From Planctomycetota bacterium (lineage in GTDB: Bacteria > Planctomycetota > SZUA-567), in the NCBI GenBank assembly GCA_031278535.1, contig JAITKH010000383.1:1-6179 (forward strand): a stretch of 6,179 nucleotides of DNA, given 5' to 3'. Within the stretch, counting starts at the first letter, position 1; each line of letters begins with the position of its first letter. Below are positions 1 to 6,179 of the stretch, in pieces. The notes beneath the pieces were generated by a model. It was not told the origin of the DNA. It made no database searches and saw only the letters and a program-made list of their open reading frames with translations. The translations under genes and the position numbers were made by a program.

Positions 1-272
1 CCGCTTCCGACATCTTCTCCTCTCCCCTTCATCCCTACACCAAGGGTCTGCTGGCCTGCATCCCCGAGGCTGGCGTGGACTATGGGAACGGCGCCCGGCG
101 CCTCTATTCCATCCCCGGCACCATGCCGGACGCCTCCCGTCTTCCGTCTGGCTGCGTCTTCGCACCGCGCTGTCGGCTGGCGGAGCCGAAATGCTCGATC
201 GGGAACGATCCGGAACTGGCGGATGCCGGCGAAGGCCGCCTTTGCCGCTGCCGCCGCTGGAAGGAGGGGTAG
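1..272 (+). CDS. Peptide ABC transporter ATP-binding protein, DppD/OppD type (C-terminal fragment)
   Basis: This is the last 89 residues of a cytoplasmic ATPase of the Opp/Dpp importer family; the reading frame enters at base 3 and ends at TAG 270-272. The nucleotide-binding core lies outside the window. What remains is the C-terminal oligopeptide/dipeptide (oligo_HPY) domain: a SPLHPYTKGLL segment near the start, then an IPG loop and an SGCVFAPRC segment. Cysteine codons at 153, 171, 192, 243 and 249 give the spacing C-x5-C-x6-C-x16-C-x-C, matching the conserved cysteine set of this family. The next gene begins 2 bases after the stop and is a second ATPase of the same family. In Opp/Dpp systems DppD and DppF form the ATPase heterodimer, so this fragment is most likely the DppD/OppD partner. 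Family assignment is firm. The substrate (dipeptide, oligopeptide, nickel or other) cannot be told. Confidence 0.9.
   Translation, partial: ASDIFSSPLHPYTKGLLACIPEAGVDYGNGARRLYSIPGTMPDASRLPSGCVFAPRCRLAEPKCSIGNDPELADAGEGRLCRCRRWKEG
261..267 (+). promoter_or_regulatory. Ribosome binding site of the DppF-type gene
   Basis: A perfect AAGGAGG lies inside the last codons of the upstream gene, 7 bases before ATG 275. It decides the start of the second ATPase: the frame stays open upstream to 191, but that longer start has no comparable site and would overlap the previous gene by about 80 bases. Confidence 0.85.
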
Positions 273-274
273 GC

Positions 275-1267
<993 letters not shown>

Positions 1268-1437
1268 CCCAAGTTCCCCGGCAAAAGGTTGCCTCTTCAA
1301 AAGAATATGTGGGCGTAATACCGTCTTGGCTCTCGTTTCCGCCCCTGCATAAAATAGTCGTGTACTGTGGTTGATAAGGTTATTTTACGATGATCTCCTG
1401 AGGGGGATGGCGGATTCTCCGGTCGATCCGCAGGATA
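1268..1437. other. Convergent intergenic region, relatively A+T-rich
   Basis: This 170-base gap separates the 3' ends of two converging operons. No coding region in it is supported. It holds three weak inverted repeats: GGCAA/TTGCC (1280-1284 with 1289-1293, loop AAGG), TAAAATA/TATTTTA (1350-1356 with 1381-1387) and GCGGAT/ATCCGC (1410-1415 with 1426-1431). The first could help end the + strand transcript and the last the - strand transcript, but neither is followed by a proper T-run, so I do not call a terminator. Termination here may be Rho-dependent or use these weak structures; that is inference. Confidence 0.6.
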
Positions 1438-2085
1438 TCAGTCGATCATGGCTGCCGCCCGACAGGGCGATCCCTCCCGATCCCGCAGTTTCAAGGGCAG
1501 GGCGCAGATGATGAAATCCCGGTTTTCCGGGATCTGATCCAGGTTTTTGAGGTTTTCCACAACCGGAAAGCCATGGGCGAAGAAACGCTTGTGGCGCGGA
1601 CTTTCCAATTCGTCGTCCGCCTTGTCGATGGAGGTGGCGTCGGTCATGTAGGCGATGGCGCCCTGTCGAACCAGCCAGTCGAGGAGTTCGAACGAGGGTA
1701 TGGGGAACTTGTGATTGTACTCCTTTTGTTCGGCGTACATCGAAATCCCGGTTTCCATCACGAAAATCCCGGCGTCGCCCATGCTGAATCCCGAGTCCGC
1801 CACTTCTTCCAGGGTGATTTCCTGTCCGTTTGGCCTGGCCCGGCTGCGGAACAATCGCGCCTTTCCCCAAAAATGGTCCAGCCCAATCCTGTCGATGGTC
1901 TGGCCGTCCATAAGGAAATGGTGCGGCGCGTCGACATGGGTGCCGGTGTGGGCCTCCATGTCGAGGCGGGTGACATTGACGTGTTCGGAATTGCCCCGGC
2001 ATTTCCATTCGAAAATCGGACGCTGATTCCCCGGCCAGACAACCATTTTATCGAAAACGTCATAGGTGAGATCAATGATTTTCAT
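1438..2085 (-). CDS. Cyclase family protein (kynurenine formamidase-like metal-dependent hydrolase)
   Basis: A 215-residue protein of the cyclase / KynB-like hydrolase family (PF04199 type), usually small cytoplasmic metal enzymes that open amide, lactone or ring bonds. The N-terminus MKIIDLTYDV is typical. The hallmark metal motif is complete: H46-T-G-T-H50-V-D52-A-P-H-H56. A later MTDATSID segment (147-154) matches the family's D-x-PSID region, and H165 with E177 in HGFPVVENL match the conserved C-terminal His and Glu. It is the last gene of the sugar-type importer operon, 89 bases after the second permease. The start is uncertain. ATG 2085 gives the family-like N-terminus but has only a weak GGAAGGG very close to it and a GGAG 11 bases upstream. 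In-frame ATGs at 2106 and 2118 would add 7 or 11 residues. True kynurenine formamidase activity is not implied; no tryptophan-degradation genes are nearby. A role on the imported compound is inference. Confidence 0.88.
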   Translation of the reverse strand: MKIIDLTYDVFDKMVVWPGNQRPIFEWKCRGNSEHVNVTRLDMEAHTGTHVDAPHHFLMDGQTIDRIGLDHFWGKARLFRSRARPNGQEITLEEVADSGFSMGDAGIFVMETGISMYAEQKEYNHKFPIPSFELLDWLVRQGAIAYMTDATSIDKADDELESPRHKRFFAHGFPVVENLKNLDQIPENRDFIICALPLKLRDREGSPCRAAAMID

Positions 2086-2128
2086 TTCCCTTCCGTCTCC
2101 CGTCATATTTCCCGCCATGTCCACCCGG

Positions 2129-2185
2129 GACCGGCTTGCGGATACCCCGCCTTCGCAAAGGTCGGAACCGGCGGCTATCCCGCCG
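2129..2185 (-). other. Possible intercistronic hairpins between second permease and cyclase gene
   Basis: Two inverted repeats lie in the 89-base gap and at the permease stop codon. One is a 6-bp GC stem (2169-2174 with 2180-2185) whose 5-base loop carries the permease TAG. The other pairs GACC and TTGCG (2129-2132, 2136-2140) with CGCAA and GGTC (2154-2158, 2160-2163), with a small internal loop. Neither has a following U-tract on the - strand. They could lower or separate expression of the hydrolase, but in GC-rich DNA such repeats also arise by chance. Confidence 0.3.
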
Positions 2186-3152
2186 CTTTCTTTTTCGAAC
2201 CGGATCCCAAGCGCTTCCGGTAATAAAACGTCATCAACATGACGATGACCAGGCCGTTCATTATTTTCCGGCCCGGTTCCTGCATGTTCATGTTGGTCAG
2301 CAGGCTTTCGATAAGGCAGAGCAGGACGGCCCCGGCGGCGGCTCCGCCGTAACCGCCCCGGCCCCCGGTCATAGCTACTCCCCCGATGACCGCCGCGGCG
2401 ATGGACTGCATGGGATAGTCGCGCCCGGCGGCGACGAACGCCACCGAAGTGTAGCCGGCAATGATTATTCCGGTCAGGGCTGCGGTCAGGCCGGATAAGG
2501 CGTAGACCGCCGTTTTGATGAAATTGACGCGCAGTCCGGAAAATCCGGCCGCGGTTTCGTTGGCGCCGATGTAGTATACCCCGCGCCCGAAGGTTGTGTA
2601 CTTGAGGACAAGCGAGAGGGTTGTTCCCAGAGCCAGCCAAATCAGCACCGAATTGGGGATCGACCAGGTAAAGCCCACCCCCACCGCCCTCAGGGCCGGA
2701 GAAGCATTGCCGGTTGGAGCCCCTTGCGAATAGATCAGGACGGCACCGGTGATGATCGCCCCGGTGGCCAGGGTCATCACCATGGGGGAGATTCCGAGGA
2801 GGGAGACCCCGATGCCGTTGAGGATGCCCGCCGTCAGGCCAATCAGCAGGATGACGCTGATGGCCCAGAGGTTGTTTTCGTCCTTGCCGGCCAGCATCAG
2901 GCAGCCGAAAACACTCCCCAGCGATACCAGCGGACCCACCGACAGGTCGATGCCGCCGATAAGGATGGCCAGGGTCTGCCCCATCGCAACCATGCCGATG
3001 AAGGAGGCGGAACGGAAAATGGCTCCGCCCTGGCTGACGGAAAAGAACCCCGGGGAGAACATTCCGCCGATTGCGAAAAGCGCCAGGATGGCTGCCCACA
3101 ATCCGAGGAGAGAACGCCAGCCTTCCGGTATTTTCCGCCAGAGGCCCATCAT
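2175..3152 (-). CDS. Sugar-type ABC transporter permease (second of two, RbsC/YjfF-like)
   Basis: A 325-residue inner-membrane permease of the BPD_transp_2 (ribose/galactofuranose, CUT2) family. It is highly hydrophobic, with about eight to ten candidate membrane segments. The family hallmark GGIDLSVG is at 66-73. The cytoplasmic coupling region is recognisable as FGRGVYYIGANETAA (188-202), and the late conserved stretch AVIGGVAMTGGRGG is at 254-267. The C-terminus is basic (GSGSKKKAAG), fitting an inside tail. Start ATG 3152 forms an ATGA overlap with the stop of the preceding permease gene, and AAGGAGG lies 5 bases upstream. A second ATG immediately follows and would shorten the product by one residue. 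It differs clearly from the neighbouring permease and probably forms a heterodimer with it to make the translocation channel. Family assignment is firm; the transported compound is unknown. Confidence 0.93.
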   Translation of the reverse strand: MMGLWRKIPEGWRSLLGLWAAILALFAIGGMFSPGFFSVSQGGAIFRSASFIGMVAMGQTLAILIGGIDLSVGPLVSLGSVFGCLMLAGKDENNLWAISVILLIGLTAGILNGIGVSLLGISPMVMTLATGAIITGAVLIYSQGAPTGNASPALRAVGVGFTWSIPNSVLIWLALGTTLSLVLKYTTFGRGVYYIGANETAAGFSGLRVNFIKTAVYALSGLTAALTGIIIAGYTSVAFVAAGRDYPMQSIAAAVIGGVAMTGGRGGYGGAAAGAVLLCLIESLLTNMNMQEPGRKIMNGLVIVMLMTFYYRKRLGSGSKKKAAG

Positions 3153-4117
3153 TGCTCCCTCCTTCGTTCCAGTCCCAGACGCCGGAGAAGATCGGGAGCC
3201 GATACGGCCAAGGCGGCGATAAGGATGACGCCTTTGGCTATATACTGATAGAAGGGATTGATGCCCAGGAGATTCAGGATGTTGTTAATCAGGTAGAAGA
3301 TATAGGCGCCGCCGATGACGCCCGGCACTCCTCCCCGTCCTCCCATCAGGGAAGAGCCGCCAATCACCGCCACGGCGATGGAATTCATCACGTACGGCTC
3401 TCCTCCCAGCGGATCGCCGGCGAACATCCAGGCAGACAGGTAGGCCCCGGCAAGGCCGGAAAACAGGCCGGACAGGCTATAGACGAAGAATTTGACCCGG
3501 CCGGGCCGGATGCCGGACTGGATTGCCAATGTCTCGTTGCCGCCCAGGGCGTAAATGGAACGGCCGAACCGAGTCCGGCTCAACAACAGGTACGCCGCGG
3601 CGACCGCCGCCAGCATGAGGAGGAGGGGAATGGGGATTCCGTAAATTTTCCCGGAGGAAACCAGGGTGGCGTCCAGGGACACCTCCCCTCCCGGTTCGCG
3701 CAGGATGTAGAGGGCGACGCCAAGGTATATCGAGCTTGACGCCAAGGTGACGATGAAGGGCGGGAACGGCCATGCGGCGATAAGAAGGCCATTGATCGCC
3801 CCCATGGCCAGCCCGACTAGGGGAGGGACGAGAACCCAGAGAACCAGATTGGCCGGGGTGTCAACATACGGGAGGGAGGCGGCGGTTACGCTGGCGACGC
3901 TGATCATCGATCCTACCGAAAGATCGATGCCCCCGGTAAGAATGACCACGGTTTGGGCCAGGCCGGCCAGGATGAGCGGGGTCACCCGGCCGAACAGATT
4001 GACGTTATTGTTCCAGGTGAAAAAACTGGCCGACTGCCAGCCGGCGAATATGTATACCGCCAGGACAATGGCGTAAACCGGAAGATACATCCGGAGATCC
4101 CGCCCGCGTTCGGTCAT
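3149..4117 (-). CDS. Sugar-type ABC transporter permease (first of two, RbsC/YtfT-like)
   Basis: A 322-residue inner-membrane permease of the same BPD_transp_2 family as the gene that follows it. The first membrane segment starts at about residue 10 (LPVYAIVLAVYIFAGW). GGIDLSVG is at 62-69, the coupling region FGRSIYALGGNETLA at 184-198, and SIAVAVIGGSSLMGGRGG at 246-263. The arginine-rich C-terminus (LLRRLGLERRREQ) fits a cytoplasmic tail. The frame is open further upstream to 4237, but ATG 4117 is chosen because it overlaps the ATPase stop as ATGA, has AAGGAG 4 bases before it, and gives the usual family length; a longer start would run into the ATPase gene with a charged, unlike-family extension. 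The 4-base overlaps on both sides tie its translation to the ATPase and to the other permease, which suits subunits of one complex. Confidence 0.93.
   Translation of the reverse strand: MTERGRDLRMYLPVYAIVLAVYIFAGWQSASFFTWNNNVNLFGRVTPLILAGLAQTVVILTGGIDLSVGSMISVASVTAASLPYVDTPANLVLWVLVPPLVGLAMGAINGLLIAAWPFPPFIVTLASSSIYLGVALYILREPGGEVSLDATLVSSGKIYGIPIPLLLMLAAVAAAYLLLSRTRFGRSIYALGGNETLAIQSGIRPGRVKFFVYSLSGLFSGLAGAYLSAWMFAGDPLGGEPYVMNSIAVAVIGGSSLMGGRGGVPGVIGGAYIFYLINNILNLLGINPFYQYIAKGVILIAALAVSAPDLLRRLGLERRREQ
3158..3164 (-). promoter_or_regulatory. Ribosome binding site of the second permease
   Basis: On the - strand this reads AAGGAGG, 5 bases before ATG 3152. It sits within the last codons of the upstream permease, so ribosomes ending there can restart on the ATGA overlap. 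Confidence 0.8.
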
Positions 4118-5640
4118 GCCGCTCCTTCCCCGCCGGTCCGGCCCATCGAGGTACGCATGATGTTTTCCTCGGTCAATTCGGAACCGGACAGTTCTCCGCT
4201 CACCCGCCCGCCGTACATCACCAGCACCCGGTCGCACAGCCCGATCAATTCGACCATGTCGCCGGTCAGGACGATGATTGCCACTCCTCCGGCCGCCAAT
4301 TCCCGAATCAGCCGGTAAATCTGCTGCTTGGTGCCGACATCGATGCCGCTGGTTGGCGACAGCAGCACCATCACCTTGGGACTGGCCAGAAGCCAGCGGG
4401 CGAACACCGTTTTTTGCACATTGCCGCCGCTCAGATACCTGACTTCCTGGGACAGGGATGCCATGCGGATTTGCAATTCCTCGGCGATCTTTCGAACATC
4501 CCGTTTCTCCCGCCAGGTTTTGAGGAAGCCGGCGGCGCTTAACCGCGCCAGCGAAGCGGAAGCGATGTTGTTCCTTATGGAAAGGATGGGAAAAGACGAT
4601 TGGGCGTTCCGATCTTCCGGGATCAGGGATATGCCTACCCGCATGGCGTCGCGGGGGGATTTTACCCGAATCCGGCTGCCGCCGTGGAGGGAAACTTCAG
4701 CGCCTGTTTCCAAGCCGAAAATGCTTTCCAGGAAGGGGACCTGACCCTGCCCGTTAAGCCCGCCGATTCCCAGCACTTCGCCTTCCCGTACAGAAAATTC
4801 GATTTTCCCGCCGCCCGGGGCGACGGCGGAACAGGAAAAGATGATCCGATCCGGCAATTGTACCGGTTTTTTGGGGAATATCTGGGTCAGGTCCCGGCCG
4901 ATCATATGGTAGATCAGTTTGTTCTCGTCGAAATCGGCCGCCGGGCCGGTAAGCACCCGCTCTCCATCCTTCATTATTGTGATCCGGTCGGAGACGCCAA
5001 GGATTTCCTTGAGCCGATGGGAAATGAAAATGATGCCCTTGCCCTGGTTTCTGAGTTCCCGCATCAGGCCAAACAATCGCGCCGCTTCCGATCCGGTGAG
5101 CGTAGTGGTGGGTTCGTCGAAAACCACCGCCCTTGGTTCGTAGAGCAGCGCCTTGGCCACTTCGATAAGCTGACGGACGGCCATGGGAAGGGAAGACACC
5201 AGCCGGTTGACGTCCAGATCGCCAAGACCGACCTTTTCCAGTGCCAGCCTGGCTTCTTTCCGGATTTCCGGCCAGTTCACCAGGCCCGCCCTTCCGCGCC
5301 GCCAGCGGCCCATGAAAATGTTCTCCGCCACCGACATCTGCGGCAGCAGGGACAACTCCTGGTAGACCACGCAGATGCCGGCTTCCCGGGCTTCTCCGTA
5401 GTTGCGAAAGGCGACTTCCCGGCCGTTAAGAATGACGTTCCCGGCATCGGGCTGGTAGATGCCGGCGAGTATTTTCATGAGGGTGCTCTTGCCGGCCCCG
5501 TTTTCTCCCACCAGGCCATGGATTTCCCCCGCCAGACAGGAGAAATCCACCCGGCGCACGACCGGATTGCCGGCGAACGCCTTGTCGATGCCCTGCATCT
5601 TCAGGACCGGCGTACCAGCTGTTTCCGGTTTCGCGCCCAT
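4114..5640 (-). CDS. Sugar-type ABC transporter ATP-binding protein, double-domain (RbsA/MglA-like)
   Basis: A 508-residue cytoplasmic ATPase with two fused ABC domains, the normal arrangement and length for CUT2 sugar importers. Domain 1 has Walker A GENGAGKST (45-53), Q-loop Gln94 in VVYQELSL, a degenerate signature LPMAVRQ (151-157), Walker B AVVFDE (171-176) and H-loop His208 in ISHRL. Domain 2 has a degenerate Walker A GLNGQGQV (294-301) with no GKS/T, an intact signature LSGGNVQK (403-410), and a Walker B region VMVLLSPTSGID (423-434). There the usual Asp-Glu is replaced by Leu-Ser. The pattern predicts one competent ATP site, made from the domain 1 Walker motifs and the domain 2 signature. 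The frame is open upstream to 5985, but ATG 5640 gives the family N-terminus and has a GGGAGGGG site about 8 bases before it; the longer start would overlap the binding-protein gene. It overlaps the next gene by ATGA. Confidence 0.94.
   Translation of the reverse strand: MGAKPETAGTPVLKMQGIDKAFAGNPVVRRVDFSCLAGEIHGLVGENGAGKSTLMKILAGIYQPDAGNVILNGREVAFRNYGEAREAGICVVYQELSLLPQMSVAENIFMGRWRRGRAGLVNWPEIRKEARLALEKVGLGDLDVNRLVSSLPMAVRQLIEVAKALLYEPRAVVFDEPTTTLTGSEAARLFGLMRELRNQGKGIIFISHRLKEILGVSDRITIMKDGERVLTGPAADFDENKLIYHMIGRDLTQIFPKKPVQLPDRIIFSCSAVAPGGGKIEFSVREGEVLGIGGLNGQGQVPFLESIFGLETGAEVSLHGGSRIRVKSPRDAMRVGISLIPEDRNAQSSFPILSIRNNIASASLARLSAAGFLKTWREKRDVRKIAEELQIRMASLSQEVRYLSGGNVQKTVFARWLLASPKVMVLLSPTSGIDVGTKQQIYRLIRELAAGGVAIIVLTGDMVELIGLCDRVLVMYGGRVSGELSGSELTEENIMRTSMGRTGGEGAA
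4122..4127 (-). promoter_or_regulatory. Ribosome binding site of the first permease
   Basis: On the - strand this reads AAGGAG, 4 bases before ATG 4117 and inside the end of the ATPase gene. It supports the short start of the permease over the upstream in-frame alternatives. Confidence 0.75.
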
Positions 5641-5648
5641 TCCTGATT

Positions 5649-5656
5649 CCCCTCCC
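5649..5656 (-). promoter_or_regulatory. Ribosome binding site of the sugar ATPase
   Basis: The - strand reads GGGAGGGG, 8 bases before ATG 5640. It lies downstream of the intercistronic stem-loop and so stays free of that structure. It supports the start at 5640. Confidence 0.65.
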
Positions 5657-5673
5657 TTTTTCTGTACGAATCC

Positions 5674-5705
5674 CCCCGGCGATCCCTGGAAAGGAATCGC
5701 CGGGG
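5674..5705 (-). other. Strong intercistronic stem-loop after the binding-protein gene
   Basis: A perfect 10-bp stem (5674-5683 with 5696-5705), then one mismatch, three more pairs (5685-5687 with 5692-5694) and a four-base loop. It lies in the 89-base gap between the binding-protein stop and the ATPase start. On the transcript the stem is followed by GG and a mixed sequence, not a U-run, so it is unlikely to be a full intrinsic terminator. In many binding-protein operons such a structure protects the 3' end of the upstream message and keeps the binding protein in excess over the membrane subunits. That role here is inference. Confidence 0.7.
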
Positions 5706-5729
5706 AGCCGGGCGTTCGGGCTGGCGGGA

Positions 5730-6179
5730 TCAGCGGCTGAACAATTTCTTGATGACGTCTTCCGGGAGGCGGGTGCTGCACCAGAAACTGTTGGGGAGAT
5801 CCGGCCGGAAGAACTTGTCCATATTGTCCTTGGTGATGACGGGAATGGGAAGAAGAGTGGTATTTTTCACATTCTTTCCCTTGAGCACGTCGATGCCGAG
5901 TTCCATGGCAGCCGCGCTCATCCAGGTGGGACCGCTGAGGGCGATGGAGTCGAAGGCGGGATTTTTTTCCTTGGCCCTGACCCAAGCTTTGAAGAAACCG
6001 TTGCCATCCTCGCCGGTTATGGGGGGAGGATTCAGGCCACGTTCCAGGTAGGCGTCGATGATCGCCTCGGACATGGCCCCGCCCTGCGACCAGACTCCGT
6101 CGATAGAGGGATAGGCGGCGAACAGCGATTCGATGGCCCGCTTGGAGGCGGCGTAATCCCAGCCTCCGAATACTGTCTG
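5730..6179 (-). CDS. Sugar-type ABC transporter substrate-binding protein (C-terminal part)
   Basis: The last 149 residues of an exported solute-binding protein of the periplasmic-binding type I (Peripla_BP_4, RbsB-like) family; the N-terminal half and the signal peptide lie beyond the right edge. The first residues visible are QTVFGGWDYAASKRAIESL, the usual helix after the inter-domain crossover. YPSIDGVWSQGGAMSEAII follows, matching the family's P-x-I-x-G-V/I-x-x-x-x-D/G-x-M region, where the variable positions contact ligand. ITGEDGNGF and a closing PEDVIKKLF segment match carbohydrate-binding members. The frame is open across the edge, so the ATG at 6074 is an internal Met (GGAMSEA), not the start. 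As the most upstream visible gene of the operon it should capture the solute and deliver it to the two permeases encoded downstream. The sequence does not reveal which sugar or polyol it binds. Confidence 0.88.
   Translation of the reverse strand, partial: QTVFGGWDYAASKRAIESLFAAYPSIDGVWSQGGAMSEAIIDAYLERGLNPPPITGEDGNGFFKAWVRAKEKNPAFDSIALSGPTWMSAAAMELGIDVLKGKNVKNTTLLPIPVITKDNMDKFFRPDLPNSFWCSTRLPEDVIKKLFSR

Noticed and set aside
1371..1400. Promoter-like TTGATA and A+T-rich stretch in the convergent gap
   Set aside because: No matching -10 element lies at proper spacing, and no gene starts downstream in either direction.
2086..3099. Upstream extension of the cyclase frame to 3099 (553 codons in total)
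   Set aside because: The added part overlaps the permease gene in another frame and reads as low-complexity Arg/Gly/His sequence. The cyclase domain starts at its usual N-terminus near 2085.
4118..4237. Upstream extension of the first permease to 4237
   Set aside because: The added 40 residues are highly charged, lie inside the ATPase gene, and lack the ribosome site and ATGA overlap seen at 4117.
4600..5646. Open frame of 348 codons on the + strand opposite the sugar ATPase
   Set aside because: It is antisense to a gene with clear ABC motifs; its translation has no recognisable family and no plausible ribosome site.
5674..5705. Reading the intercistronic stem-loop as an intrinsic terminator
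   Set aside because: No U-run follows the stem on the transcript, and the downstream ATPase needs read-through unless it has its own promoter, which I cannot see in the gap.
5641..5985. Upstream extension of the sugar ATPase frame to 5985 (623 codons in total)
   Set aside because: It would overlap the binding-protein gene and cross the stem-loop. The shorter start has a ribosome site and gives the family length.

Overview
The window is a piece of a GC-rich bacterial chromosome. Two transport operons converge on each other, and nearly all the sequence is coding. Strong AAGGAG-type ribosome binding sites, ATGA stop/start overlaps and very short gaps show compact bacterial operons. I cannot name a genus from the sequence. 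The gene content suggests a heterotroph that imports peptides and carbohydrate-like solutes.

Left part, + strand (1-1267): the end of an operon for a peptide or nickel-type ABC importer (Opp/Dpp family). The C-terminal end of the first ATPase (DppD/OppD type) runs in from the left edge. It is followed 2 bases later by a complete second ATPase (DppF/OppF type). The permeases and the binding protein should lie to the left, outside the window. Both ATPases carry a C-terminal four-cysteine set of the kind linked to an iron-sulfur cluster in this family.

Middle (1268-1437): a 170-base gap between the converging operons. It is richer in A+T than its surroundings and has a few short inverted repeats, but no convincing gene, promoter or U-tract terminator.

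Right part, - strand (6179 down to 1438): an operon for a sugar-type (RbsABC/YtfQRT-like, CUT2) ABC importer, read right to left. The order is periplasmic binding protein (C-terminal 149 residues only, cut by the window edge), a strong intercistronic stem-loop, a double-domain ATPase, two different permeases each joined by an ATGA overlap, and a small metal-dependent hydrolase of the cyclase / kynurenine-formamidase-like family. The two permeases probably form a heterodimer fed by the one ATPase and one binding protein. The hydrolase at the end may act on the imported compound or something derived from it. The substrate cannot be told from sequence alone.

I see no mobile element, CRISPR array, tRNA or rRNA, and no clearly new system. 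The points most worth a second look are the loss of the acidic Walker B residues in the second half of the sugar ATPase, the hydrolase attached to a two-permease sugar importer, and the stem-loop after the binding-protein gene.
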